NCBI GenBank assembly: GCA_036742455.1 | Contig: DAINQU010000023.1 | Coordinates: forward strand, 1 to 43,728 | Direction of reading: 5' to 3' | Source: CAIKZZ01 sp036742455 | GTDB taxonomy: Bacteria > Pseudomonadota > Gammaproteobacteria > Steroidobacterales > Steroidobacteraceae | Length of the DNA: 43,728 nucleotides | Shown: in pieces, positions 7,541-15,151 of the stretch | Layout of the letters: every line of letters begins with the position of its first letter | Numbering within the stretch: position 1 is the stretch's first letter | Made by a program: the position numbers and the translations under genes | Notes under the pieces: generated by a model | What the model saw: only the letters and a program-made list of their open reading frames with translations | What the model was told of the DNA's origin: nothing | Database searches by the model: none

Positions 7541-9547
7541 ATGGACGCTGCGGCCCAGATCGCGTCGCTCAAAGCGACCCTCGCGCGCTACGACTATCGC
7601 TATTACGTGCTCGACGATCCGGAAGTGCCGGACGCCGAGTACGACCGACTGCTGCGAGCGCTGCGCGAGTGGGAAGCGGCGCATCCGGAGCTCATCACGC
7701 CCGACTCGCCCACCCAACGGGTCAGCGGTACGCCCTTAAAGAGCTTCGGTGAGGTCGCGCACCGGGTGCCGATGCTGTCGCTCGACAACGCCTTTGCCGA
7801 TGCGGACGTCGAGGCCTTCGATCGCCGCGTGCGCGAACGTCTCGAGACCGACGAGGACATCGACTACCACTGCGAGCCGAAGCTCGATGGCTTGGCGATC
7901 TCGTTGACCTACGTCGACGGCCTCCTGCAGGTCGGCGCGACCCGCGGCGACGGCGTCACCGGCGAGGACGTGACCGCCAATCTGCGGACGATGCGCTCGG
8001 TGCCGTTGCGGCTCGTCGGCGACGTGCCGCGCTTGGTCGAAGTGCGCGGCGAAGTGTTCATGTCGGATGCGGGCTTCGCCCGCATGAATCGCGAGGCACT
8101 CGCCCGTGGCGAGAAAGTTTTCGTGAACCCCCGCAATGCCGCGGCCGGCAGCCTGCGGCAACTGGATCCGTCGATCACCGCCACGCGCCCCTTGGAAGCG
8201 TTCTTCTACGGCATCGGCGCGGTGGAGGGCGGTGTGTTGCCGCCCACGCACAGCGGCTTCGTCGCGCAGCTGCGCACGTGGGGGCTTCGTACCTGCCCCG
8301 AGACACGGGTGGCGCGCGGGGTCGCCGGTTTGCTCGCCTATTACCGCGACATCGGCGCGCGCCGCGCGACCTTGGGCTATCAGATCGACGGCGTCGTCTA
8401 CAAAGTCGATGCGTTCCAACGCCAGCGCGAGCTGGGCTTTGTGGCGCGCGCCCCCCGGTGGGCGATCGCTCACAAGTTCCCGGCCGAAGAAGAACTCACG
8501 CAGGTGCGTGACATCGAGTGGCAAGTCGGTCGCACCGGCGCCTTGACCCCGGTGGCGCGCTTGGAACCGGTCTTTGTCGGCGGCGTCACGGTGTCGAACG
8601 CCACCTTGCACAACATCGACGAGTTGCAGCGCAAAGACGTCCGCGTGGGCGACACCGTCGTCATTCGACGGGCGGGTGACGTGATCCCGGAGGTCGTGCG
8701 GGTGATCCCCGAGCGTCGACCGGACGGGACCGAGGCCCCGGCCTTACCGTCCGCCTGCCCGGTGTGCGGTTCGGCCATTCATCGGATCGAGGGGGAGGCG
8801 GTCGCTCGCTGCACCGGCGGTTACGTCTGCCTCGCCCAACGCAAAGAAGCGATCAAACACTACGCCGGCCGCCGCGCGATGGACGTCGAAGGCCTCGGCG
8901 ACAAGGTGGTTGATCAGTTGGTGGAGAGCGGCCTCGTCGAGAGCCCGGCAGATCTGTATCGACTGACCGCCGAGACGCTGGCCTCGCTCGAGCGCATGGG
9001 CGAGAAGAGCGCGACCAAACTGGCCGCTGCCATCGAGGCGAGCAAGCAGTCGACTCTGCCGCGGTTCTTGTTTGCGCTCGGCATTCCGAACGTTGGAGAG
9101 GCGACTGCACTCGGGTTGGCGGAGCACTTCGGGGATCTGGGGCCGCTGCGCAGCGCGACGCTGGACCAGATCCAGGCGGTTCCCGACGTGGGTCCGGTCG
9201 TGGCCCAGTCGATCCGCAGTTTCTTGGACGACGCTCGCCAAGCGAGCGTCGTCGATCAACTCCTCACCCTCGGCGTCCGCTGGGAGCCACAAACACTCAC
9301 CCGTGGAGAACATCTTCCGCTGACGGGGAAGACGTTCGTATGCACCGGAACCCTGCCGACCCTCGGACGCGCCGACGCCGAAGCGATGATTCGCAAGGCC
9401 GGTGGCAAGGTCACCGGCTCGGTCTCGAAGAAAACCGACTATGTCCTCGCGGGAGCAGACGCCGGTTCAAAACTCGCCAAGGCGATCGAACTGGGTGTTG
9501 CTGTTATCGACGAGGACGCGTTGAAGGCGATGATTTCGGCGGCTTAG
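7541..9547 (+). CDS. ligA: NAD+-dependent DNA ligase LigA
   Basis: Seals nicks in replication and repair using NAD+. Domains in order: Ia (YDYRYYVLDDPEVPDAEYD), the adenylation domain with catalytic Lys114 in CEPKLDGLAIS, an OB fold (GRTGALTPVARLEPV), a four-Cys zinc finger (CPVCGS, then C..GGYVC), helix-hairpin-helix repeats (RFLFALGIPNVGE) and a C-terminal BRCT domain (GKTFVCTGTLPTLGRADAE). At 668 residues it is full length. The start is the ATG at 7541, four bases after the zipA stop; an upstream in-frame start lies inside zipA. The last 44 bp overlap, antisense, the 3' end of the DUF6502-like gene coming from the right. Confidence 0.97.
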   Translation: MDAAAQIASLKATLARYDYRYYVLDDPEVPDAEYDRLLRALREWEAAHPELITPDSPTQRVSGTPLKSFGEVAHRVPMLSLDNAFADADVEAFDRRVRERLETDEDIDYHCEPKLDGLAISLTYVDGLLQVGATRGDGVTGEDVTANLRTMRSVPLRLVGDVPRLVEVRGEVFMSDAGFARMNREALARGEKVFVNPRNAAAGSLRQLDPSITATRPLEAFFYGIGAVEGGVLPPTHSGFVAQLRTWGLRTCPETRVARGVAGLLAYYRDIGARRATLGYQIDGVVYKVDAFQRQRELGFVARAPRWAIAHKFPAEEELTQVRDIEWQVGRTGALTPVARLEPVFVGGVTVSNATLHNIDELQRKDVRVGDTVVIRRAGDVIPEVVRVIPERRPDGTEAPALPSACPVCGSAIHRIEGEAVARCTGGYVCLAQRKEAIKHYAGRRAMDVEGLGDKVVDQLVESGLVESPADLYRLTAETLASLERMGEKSATKLAAAIEASKQSTLPRFLFALGIPNVGEATALGLAEHFGDLGPLRSATLDQIQAVPDVGPVVAQSIRSFLDDARQASVVDQLLTLGVRWEPQTLTRGEHLPLTGKTFVCTGTLPTLGRADAEAMIRKAGGKVTGSVSKKTDYVLAGADAGSKLAKAIELGVAVIDEDALKAMISAA

Positions 9548-10268
9548 TTTTCTTCGGCTGTTCGGCGTAAGCGAATGCACCGACTCCTACCGACACGGAC
9601 TCTCCGTTCGCCTGCGAATCAACCATCCGGCTGGACAGCCAGTCGTCGATCGCGTCGATGAAATATTGTCCTTGCTGTTCCACGAAGCGCAGAAATTGCG
9701 GTAGTTCTTTGGCTGGGATCATCACATCCGCAACCTGACGCTCATAGCGGGCAGGGCGTTGCCCTGAGACGTTGTGGGTCACGGTGTCGATATAGCGTGC
9801 AACGGCGGACGTCGCGTGGGCAAGTATCAGCGGTGATCGCTTGCCTACAACGGCCGAGCGCTTATCGGGTGCGTACTTATCGCGGATCTTCTTTACGAGT
9901 CCAAATTCGATAAGGTCCGCCGCAGTTTGATCAGCGCGAACCGCATCGCCCAGAGCGTCTAGGGCGAGGCTCGTCATGGATACTTTGCCGACACGAGGAA
10001 CCGACTTCGGACTGCCCGTCGGCGTCAAATAATTACTGTCGTTGTGCCACCGATTCAATGTCGCTGCCGTATCGCTCAGTCGCTGGTACTGCCGATCAAG
10101 CAGCCTCGTGTGCGTCGGATCAACGACCGGCTCTTGATGCACGGGTGCGTCAGGTTCGAAGTTGGAGATAAGGAGGTCAACGCTGCGCATCAGCTTCATG
10201 CGTGCAGATCGTGTCAGCGGATCCTTTTTGAATCCCTTGTTTGACGCGGCAGTTTTTTGGGTGGCCAT
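9504..10268 (-). CDS. DUF6502-like protein lacking the helix-turn-helix
   Basis: 254 residues of unknown function. Its middle and C-terminal parts align by eye with the neighbouring upstream protein: RWHNDSNYLTPTGSPKSVP matches AWFTDPEFLDEDGAPRVLP, and FIDAIDDWLSS matches FLEGISDYLHA. It is therefore probably a divergent tandem paralogue. The HTH stretch of the neighbour (SRIAVMTGLTRAEVSRIRDG) has no counterpart here; the N-terminus is basic instead. The basic/Pro-rich C-terminal tail is encoded antisense to the last codons of ligA. AGAAGA precedes the ATG, and the gene starts 8 bp after the upstream DUF6502 gene, so the two form an operon. Codon use is less GC-rich than in ligA. Confidence 0.75.
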   Translation of the reverse strand: MATQKTAASNKGFKKDPLTRSARMKLMRSVDLLISNFEPDAPVHQEPVVDPTHTRLLDRQYQRLSDTAATLNRWHNDSNYLTPTGSPKSVPRVGKVSMTSLALDALGDAVRADQTAADLIEFGLVKKIRDKYAPDKRSAVVGKRSPLILAHATSAVARYIDTVTHNVSGQRPARYERQVADVMIPAKELPQFLRFVEQQGQYFIDAIDDWLSSRMVDSQANGESVSVGVGAFAYAEQPKKTKPPKSSPSTRPRR

Positions 10269-10276
10269 ATAGTCTT

Positions 10277-11053
10277 CTAGTTCTCTGGATTGGACTCGCC
10301 GTGAGTGACGAGAAGTCTGAACCTAGTTTTCGGGCCGTCATTCTCGGAAGAGATTCGGGCAGATTCCGCATGTAAATAATCGGAGATACCTTCCAAAAAT
10401 CTTTCAGTACGCTGATTGATATTCCGCCTCACCGCGGGTGGAATTCCGTCTGGAAATTCAACGGTGATAGTGCGCGTAGCGTTCGTGCCTGGATTGGCGA
10501 CGAACAACTCGACCTCCGTTTCCAGCTTCGACAACTCTTTATCCGAAATGGATGAGGCACAGTGATGGCGGCGCAGAGCTCGGATCCGGTCTCCGTTTTC
10601 GCGAGTTGCCATTCCACCAGCGATCAATTCCTCCAGCAGTGCTCTCCGTGGCATATCACCACTGTATTTCTTGACCAGTAATTCGAATGAGAGTTCTCCA
10701 AACTCCGGAAGCACTCGCGGAGCGCCGTCCTCGTCCAGAAACTCCGGGTCGGTGAACCAAGCGTTCATCACTCGCTCGGTTCTAGGTTCTGATACGGCCG
10801 CAGGCAATATCGTGTTGCCATCGCGTATTCTCGAGACTTCTGCTCGAGTTAGCCCGGTCATTACGGCGATTCGGGACGTCGTTGGACGAATTCCTCGGCT
10901 CTTCAGCAATTCGGTGGCGGCCTCGATGAACGCCTCCTTCGATGCGGCAAGAAACTCGCCGATGCTGAAACCTAAAGGAAGCGCCAGTGACGCAAAGCGT
11001 TGAGCTATCCCGAAGGCGACTTTATTGGCCGACGATTTGTTGTTTGGGTCCAC
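10277..11053 (-). CDS. DUF6502 family protein, predicted HTH regulator
   Basis: 258 residues. The N-terminus (FGIAQRFASLALPLGFSIGE, then FIEAATELLKSRGIRPTTSR) followed by IAVMTGLTRAEVSRIRDG matches my memory of the DUF6502 family, whose helix-turn-helix suggests DNA binding. The C-terminal part, with ITVEFPDGIPPAVRRNINQR and FLEGISDYLHAES, resembles the domain retained in the next gene. The start appears to be a GTG at 11053 without an obvious ribosome site; no good internal ATG precedes the HTH. The neighbours are an exported repeat protein upstream and a paralogue downstream, all on the same strand. The function is not established; regulation of the repeat protein is an inference from context. 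Confidence 0.72.
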   Translation of the reverse strand: MDPNNKSSANKVAFGIAQRFASLALPLGFSIGEFLAASKEAFIEAATELLKSRGIRPTTSRIAVMTGLTRAEVSRIRDGNTILPAAVSEPRTERVMNAWFTDPEFLDEDGAPRVLPEFGELSFELLVKKYSGDMPRRALLEELIAGGMATRENGDRIRALRRHHCASSISDKELSKLETEVELFVANPGTNATRTITVEFPDGIPPAVRRNINQRTERFLEGISDYLHAESARISSENDGPKTRFRLLVTHGESNPEN

Positions 11054-11174
11054 GGCTGCTGCTTGTGGTTGTTGTCTCGTGGCTGCTCATTATCCGGATA
11101 ACTTCGCTCGACAGTACTTCGAATATTTGCCCTCTTTGCATAGAAATTCACACGTAGGGCACTTTTTTTGATCA

Positions 11175-11202
11175 GGATGCCGGGGCTAATGCCCCGGCAT
11201 CC
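11175..11202. other. Perfect 12-bp hairpin between repeat-protein gene and DUF6502 gene
   Basis: The arms GGATGCCGGGGC and GCCCCGGCATCC are separated by TAAT. On the minus strand the hairpin is followed by an A-tract, not a U-tract, so it is not a textbook terminator. It may slow transcription or protect the 3' end of the repeat-protein transcript. Confidence 0.6.
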
Positions 11203-11236
11203 ATTCCTATCGATGATTAGCCAGCCTTCATGGCCA

Positions 11237-12190
11237 TTAAGGTGCTTTTGTTGCGCTGGAGCCGGATATACCCGTCGACGTAACCCCCGAGCCGGAGATC
11301 CCCTTCGATACGGCACCCGACCCGGAAATGCCGAGCGAGACAGGCGGATGCTGCGCTGCCTTAGCGCCAGAGCCGGATATTCCGGTCGACACGGCTCCGG
11401 AGCCGGAAATGCCCGTTGAAACCGCTCCGGAACCTGAGATGCCTAATCCATAGGCAGGATGCGCGGCCAACTTAGCCCCGGATCCGGAGATTCCTTCCGA
11501 GGTCACCCCGGAGCCGGAAATTCCCTTGGATGTGGCACCTGATCCGGATATGCCCAACGACGAGACCGGGTGGGCTGCCGCTTTGACTCCAGAGCCAGAG
11601 ATCCCTGTCGAGGTGACCCCCGATCCGGAGATACCCGTGGATACGGCACCAGAGCCTGAGATGCCTAACGAAGAGACGGGATGAACGGCGGCCTTGGCGC
11701 CAGAGCCCGAGATACCTGTCGATACGGCACCAGAGCCCGAGATGCCTAACGACGAGACAGGGTGGGCGGCCGCTTTAACTCCAGACCCAGAGATCCCCGT
11801 CGAGATGACGCCCGATCCGGAGATACCCATGGATACGGCACCGGAGCCNNNNNNNNNNNNNNNNNNNNNNNNNNNNNNNNNNNNNNNNNNNNNNNNNNNN
11901 NNNNNNNNNNNNNNNNNNNNNNNNNNNNNNNNNNNNNNNNNNNNNNNNCCTGAGATGCCCAGCGATGACACAGGATGTGACGATGCTTTCGCACCGGATC
12001 CCGAAATCCCGATAGAGGTGATGCCCGAACCGGATATCCCGTTGGAAACAGCCCCTGAGCCCGAAATGCCCAATGAACTGACTGGATGCGCAGACGCCTT
12101 AATGCCGGAGCCAGAGATGCCTGTGGACGTCACGCCGGATCCGGAAATTCCGGTTGAGACAGCGCCCGATCCCGAGATACCGAGCGAATG
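11237..12190 (-). repeat. Tandem coding repeat array (GISGSG units)
   Basis: In-frame 30-bp units (GISGSGxxxx) with every second or third unit extended to ~51 bp by KA..HPVSSL, giving a ~111-bp higher-order period. The copies differ mainly at third codon positions and at the four variable residues, so the array is old enough to have diverged under protein-level selection. The assembly gap lies inside it. Confidence 0.9.
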
Positions 12191-12751
12191 AATCGGTGCG
12201 GCGGCGACGGAGCTCGTCACGATGACTGCCGTTGAGGCGAGTACCGGTTGGGTTGAAGTCGGTCGGGTCCCTGTTACCTGGGCAACGCGACCGATCGCCG
12301 GAATGAAATTCGGGTTAGCCGACAAGGCATGCGAATAGTCGATCCAGGTGCTGCCGACTTGCATCAGCGCAATGGACGGTCGTATCGCTTTGATCGTGTC
12401 GACTAACGTGACGGACGACGCGCCCGGAACATATTGTTCACGGGTGTTGATGCGCACCGTCGTGATTTCACCGAGATCAGCGCTGCTATAGAGCTGTGCC
12501 GCAAGACTTTCGTCGTGAGGCAGTTGTGCAACGCTCGCAAGACCCTCCGTCACTGTCACGCCATCGAGGATCACGTGAACAGTGCTGCTCAATCGGAAGT
12601 GAGAGCCTAGTACCGAGATATCGGCGTTTGTCGGCGATACAGAGAGCGGACCTTCAGACCGCAGAATCGTCGGCGATCCGTCGGCAAAGCTATAGGACGT
12701 ACCGCACAGTGCGAGCGTAACGGCAGCAGCCAGTTTGATTTGAATTTTCAT
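11237..12751 (-). CDS. Exported GISGSG-repeat protein (contains assembly gap)
   Basis: Begins with a signal peptide (MKIQIKLAAAVTLALCG, then TSYSFADG with cleavage likely after SFA). A ~150-residue N-terminal domain follows, containing SVLGSHFRLSSTVHVI and REQYVPGASSVTLVD. It resembles, from memory, the DUF5666-type proteins often found beside DUF6502. From about residue 195 to the end the protein is a repeat: decapeptides GISGSG+4 residues, usually arranged two short units plus one longer unit ending KAAAHPVSSL. 21 intact GISGSG units are visible, two half units abut the gap, and the last unit is GISGSS. I chose the ATG at 12751 because AGGAG lies five bases upstream. It is probably a surface or secreted protein. 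The function is unknown, and the repeat number is uncertain because of the gap. Confidence 0.8.
   Translation of the reverse strand: MKIQIKLAAAVTLALCGTSYSFADGSPTILRSEGPLSVSPTNADISVLGSHFRLSSTVHVILDGVTVTEGLASVAQLPHDESLAAQLYSSADLGEITTVRINTREQYVPGASSVTLVDTIKAIRPSIALMQVGSTWIDYSHALSANPNFIPAIGRVAQVTGTRPTSTQPVLASTAVIVTSSVAAAPIHSLGISGSGAVSTGISGSGVTSTGISGSGIKASAHPVSSLGISGSGAVSNGISGSGITSIGISGSGAKASSHPVSSLGISXXXXXXXXXXXXXXXXXXXXXXXXXXXXXXXXXXGSGAVSMGISGSGVISTGISGSGVKAAAHPVSSLGISGSGAVSTGISGSGAKAAVHPVSSLGISGSGAVSTGISGSGVTSTGISGSGVKAAAHPVSSLGISGSGATSKGISGSGVTSEGISGSGAKLAAHPAYGLGISGSGAVSTGISGSGAVSTGISGSGAKAAQHPPVSLGISGSGAVSKGISGSGVTSTGISGSSATKAP
11849..11948. other. Assembly gap, 100 N
   Basis: 100 undetermined bases inside the GISGSG repeat array. 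The frame is kept across 100 bases, but the number is a placeholder size, so the true array may be longer or shorter. Confidence 0.98.
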
Positions 12752-13011
12752 CAGCACTCCTCAGAACAAATGTAAATGACTGATCGGATGTCGGTGCTGC
12801 CGGAACGAGCGATGTATCGCGACTTGATTCCGGGTCTCGAAGAACCGCTTTCCCCTGCAGCGGTTCAGAACATTACGCATGCCCGAGCAAAAGCGTTCCT
12901 CGAATAATTGACGTGTTTGTGCAGAAATTCATGGGTCCGATGTAGTTATGTAAAATAAAAGCGAAAATAATTTTGAATCTGCCCTCTGCGGGGTAGATCG
13001 GGGCACAAAAA
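12752..13011. other. Intergenic region upstream of the repeat-protein gene
   Basis: About 260 bp, A/T-rich near 12940-12980, presumably holding the minus-strand promoter of the repeat-protein gene. An 8-bp hairpin (GAACCGCT 842-849 with AGCGGTTC 859-866 of the 12 kb block, i.e. 12842-12866) would fall in the 5' untranslated leader. I see no convincing -35/-10 pair and no gene. Confidence 0.5.
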
Positions 13012-13039
13012 AAGGGCCGGTCCTCTCGGACCGGCCCTT
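13007..13039 (-). terminator. Rho-independent terminator of the yciB-yciI-bolA-PPIase operon
   Basis: A perfect 12-bp stem (AAGGGCCGGTCC, loop TCTC, GGACCGGCCCTT), followed on the minus strand by seven T residues (plus-strand A7 at 13007-13013). It lies 30 bp past the isomerase stop codon and insulates the operon from the repeat-protein gene. Confidence 0.93.
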
Positions 13040-13068
13040 GGTTTCCCTTGAGGGGAATCCGCTGTGGC

Positions 13069-13893
13069 TTACAGCTTTTCTTCGATCTTCGCGCTCTTCT
13101 TGAGCGAGTCGATGTAGTCACGGACCTGGTGCTGCTGGATCATGGGTCCCAGGCGGTCCTTGACCTGATCAAACGCCGGCGGGGTCAGCTCGCGGGTGTC
13201 GATCAGCTTGATGATGTGGAAGCCGAACTGGCTCTTCACCGGTTCCTTCGACACTTCGCCCTTCTTGAGGGTCGCAACGGCCGCCGAGAACTCCGGCACC
13301 ATCTTGTCCGGGGTGAACCAGCTGAGGTCACCGCCCATGTCCTTCGAGCCCGGGTCGACCGACATCTTCTTGGCGACGTCTTCGAACTTCGCGCCCTTGG
13401 CGAGCTGCGCGAGCGCTTCCTTCGCAGCCGCCTCATCCTTCACGAGGATGTGCGCGGCGTGGTACTCGACCTTCGGCATCGAGGCGATCTGACGGTCGTA
13501 TTCGGCCTTCAGGTCTGCATCGGTCGGGGTCTTCGACTTCGCGTAGTTCTGGAACAGGGTCGTGGCCAGCACGTTCAGGCGGTCGAGCTCGATGCGAGCG
13601 GCGACCTGCGCGTCGGCGGCGACGTTCTGCTTCTCGGCTTCCTGACCGCTGACGTAGAGCCCTTCGAGGCCCTTCAGCAAGTCCTTCTTCTGTTCCGGAG
13701 TCAGTTCTTCGACCTTCTTGTTGGTCTGGGCCGTGACCCACACCTGGAAGGCGGCGGCCGAAATCGGCTTGCCGTTCACGGTCGCGACGGGGGGCGCATC
13801 CGCCGGTGCACCGTCCTTGGTCTGCGGCTTGCAGCCGACGATGGCGAGGGCCGAAGCGGCCAAGACCAGCGGCATCAGTTTCCGAGTCGTCAT
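13069..13893 (-). CDS. Parvulin-type peptidylprolyl isomerase lipoprotein
   Basis: 274 residues. The N-terminus MTTRKLMPLVLAASALAIVGC is a lipoprotein signal with the lipobox Cys at residue 21, so the protein should be periplasmic and membrane-anchored. A SurA/PrsA-like N-terminal chaperone region (VATVNGKPISAAAFQVWV) precedes a parvulin domain at roughly residues 140-235. Motifs visible there are EYHAAHILVKDEAAAKEAL, KFEDVAKKMSVDPGSKDMGG, DLSWFTPDKMVPEF and SQFGFHIIKL. The likely role is folding of outer-membrane or periplasmic proteins. GAGGAA precedes the ATG. It is last in the yciB-yciI-bolA unit and is followed by a strong terminator. Confidence 0.92.
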   Translation of the reverse strand: MTTRKLMPLVLAASALAIVGCKPQTKDGAPADAPPVATVNGKPISAAAFQVWVTAQTNKKVEELTPEQKKDLLKGLEGLYVSGQEAEKQNVAADAQVAARIELDRLNVLATTLFQNYAKSKTPTDADLKAEYDRQIASMPKVEYHAAHILVKDEAAAKEALAQLAKGAKFEDVAKKMSVDPGSKDMGGDLSWFTPDKMVPEFSAAVATLKKGEVSKEPVKSQFGFHIIKLIDTRELTPPAFDQVKDRLGPMIQQHQVRDYIDSLKKSAKIEEKL

Positions 13894-13930
13894 GTCTCAA
13901 GTTCCTCGTGAGTCAGTAAGTAATCAGTCG

Positions 13931-14212
13931 TCAGTCGTGTCCGGGCGTCCCGCTCGGCGCTTGCGCGTCGATCGAGAGCGCGTGGATATCGTCCGGGATC
14001 ATCGAAGCCAGCGCGTCGTACACCCGCCGGTGGCGGGCGAGGACGGTCAGCCCCTTCAAGGACTCTGACCGCAGTCGCACGCGAAAGTGCCCGGCACCGC
14101 CCGCGGCCCCGGCATGACCGGCGTGGTGATGCGAGTCGTCGATGACCTCCAACTCGGTCGGCGCAAACGCCGCCTCTAACAAGGCGCGGATCCGCTGCGA
14201 CCGATCGGTCAT
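13931..14212 (-). CDS. bolA: BolA family protein
   Basis: 93 residues with the BolA fold: LEVIDDSHHHAGHAG, then FRVRLRSESLKGLTVLARHR, then RVYDAL and a C-terminal HALSIDAQAPS. BolA proteins pair with monothiol glutaredoxins in iron-sulfur cluster trafficking and influence cell shape and stress responses. The His residues after DDS are the usual cluster-proximal region. The ATG overlaps the yciI stop codon (ATGA), indicating translational coupling. Confidence 0.93.
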   Translation of the reverse strand: MTDRSQRIRALLEAAFAPTELEVIDDSHHHAGHAGAAGGAGHFRVRLRSESLKGLTVLARHRRVYDALASMIPDDIHALSIDAQAPSGTPGHD

Positions 14213-14508
14213 GGTAGCACCTTGTTAAAGGGGTGCACTTCGACCGAGCGGAACACGCCCTCGCGGGCGTACGGATCGTCCTCGGCCCAGGCGCGGGCCT
14301 CGGCGAGCGAGCCGAACTCCGCGATCACGACCGTGCCGGCAAAGCCCGCGGGACCGGGATCCGGCGAGTCGATCGCGGGCATGGGACCTGCGACCAGGAC
14401 GCGACCGGCCTCGACCAGCGCTTTCAAGCGCTCGAGGTGGGCGGGGCGGGCGGCGCGGCGCAGCTCCAGCGAGTGCTCGACGTCGTGGCCGATGATCACG
14501 TACAGCAT
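14209..14508 (-). CDS. yciI: YciI family protein
   Basis: 99 residues, ferredoxin-like YCII domain: MLYVIIGHDVEHSLELRR, then RPAHLERLKALVEAGRVLVA, then GPMPAID. The conserved His/Asp pair (HD near residue 8 and D in AIDSPDPG) is present, and the C-terminus has FRSVEVHPFNKVL. The biochemical role of the family is unclear. The start codon overlaps the yciB stop (TGATG), and the stop overlaps the bolA start. Confidence 0.93.
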   Translation of the reverse strand: MLYVIIGHDVEHSLELRRAARPAHLERLKALVEAGRVLVAGPMPAIDSPDPGPAGFAGTVVIAEFGSLAEARAWAEDDPYAREGVFRSVEVHPFNKVLP

Positions 14509-15068
14509 CAGGGGGTTCCTTCGGGCGGGGAGGTGGCGGCGTCGTGTTTCACGGTCGCATGACGCACGAGCCACAGGGTCTGCGCGATCGCAAAGACGAA
14601 CAGCACGCCGGCCTTGATCAGCTTGAACCAGACCCACGAGTCGAGCGCGTAGTGGCTCAAGATCCAGTAGTTGATGACCGCAAGGGCGAGGAAGAACACG
14701 ACCCAACTGCCGTTGGCGAGCGCCCAGATGCGTTTGGGGGCCTCAAGGTGCGCGCCCAAGGCCCGCTCGACGAGCGTGGCGTCGGTGAGGTGCGAACCGG
14801 CAAAGGCGAGGGCGAAGGCCCCGTACAGGATCGTCGGCATCCACATCAGCGCGGTCGGGGAGTGGAAGTACAGCGTCGCCGCGCCAAAGCCCAGCATCAG
14901 CACCGCCGAGCCGATCGTCAGGGGAGCGACCGTGCGCTTGCGCCAGTAGGTGATCGCCACCTGCAGCACCGTGCCGACCATGAGCACGACCGTCGCGGCA
15001 TAAATGCCGGCGAACTTGTAGGTCAAAAAGAACGCGAGGACGGGGAATAGATCGATCAGGGCCGACAT
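14508..15068 (-). CDS. yciB: Inner-membrane septation protein A (YciB family)
   Basis: 186 residues from the ATG at 15068 (MSALIDLFPVLAFFLTYKFA). About five hydrophobic helices are visible, with the family stretch AITYWRKRTVAPLTIGSAVL and a C-terminal NYWILSHYALDSWVWFKL. In E. coli and Shigella the protein influences cell-envelope integrity and intracellular septation. A longer frame to 15128 exists, but the ATG at 15068 begins exactly where the family begins. It is the first gene of the yciB-yciI-bolA-isomerase unit and is divergent from yciO. Confidence 0.92.
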   Translation of the reverse strand: MSALIDLFPVLAFFLTYKFAGIYAATVVLMVGTVLQVAITYWRKRTVAPLTIGSAVLMLGFGAATLYFHSPTALMWMPTILYGAFALAFAGSHLTDATLVERALGAHLEAPKRIWALANGSWVVFFLALAVINYWILSHYALDSWVWFKLIKAGVLFVFAIAQTLWLVRHATVKHDAATSPPEGTP

Positions 15069-15151
15069 GAGGGGCAGTTGCGACTCTTCGGGGCACGGCC
15101 CCGCCGGTGAGGCGCGTATGATAGCCACATTCTTTGAGGCATTTTCGCGAC

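Noticed and set aside
11163..11202. Rho-independent terminator at the 11175 hairpin
   Set aside because: The T-run precedes the hairpin on the plus strand and becomes an A-run after it on the minus strand, so the polarity is wrong for both strands.
11694..12191. Plus-strand open frame antisense to the repeat array, with acidic Pro-Glu repeats
   Set aside because: It is the mirror of the GISGSG codons, has no ribosome binding site or signal peptide, and is broken by the same gap. The minus frame has a signal peptide and AGGAG.
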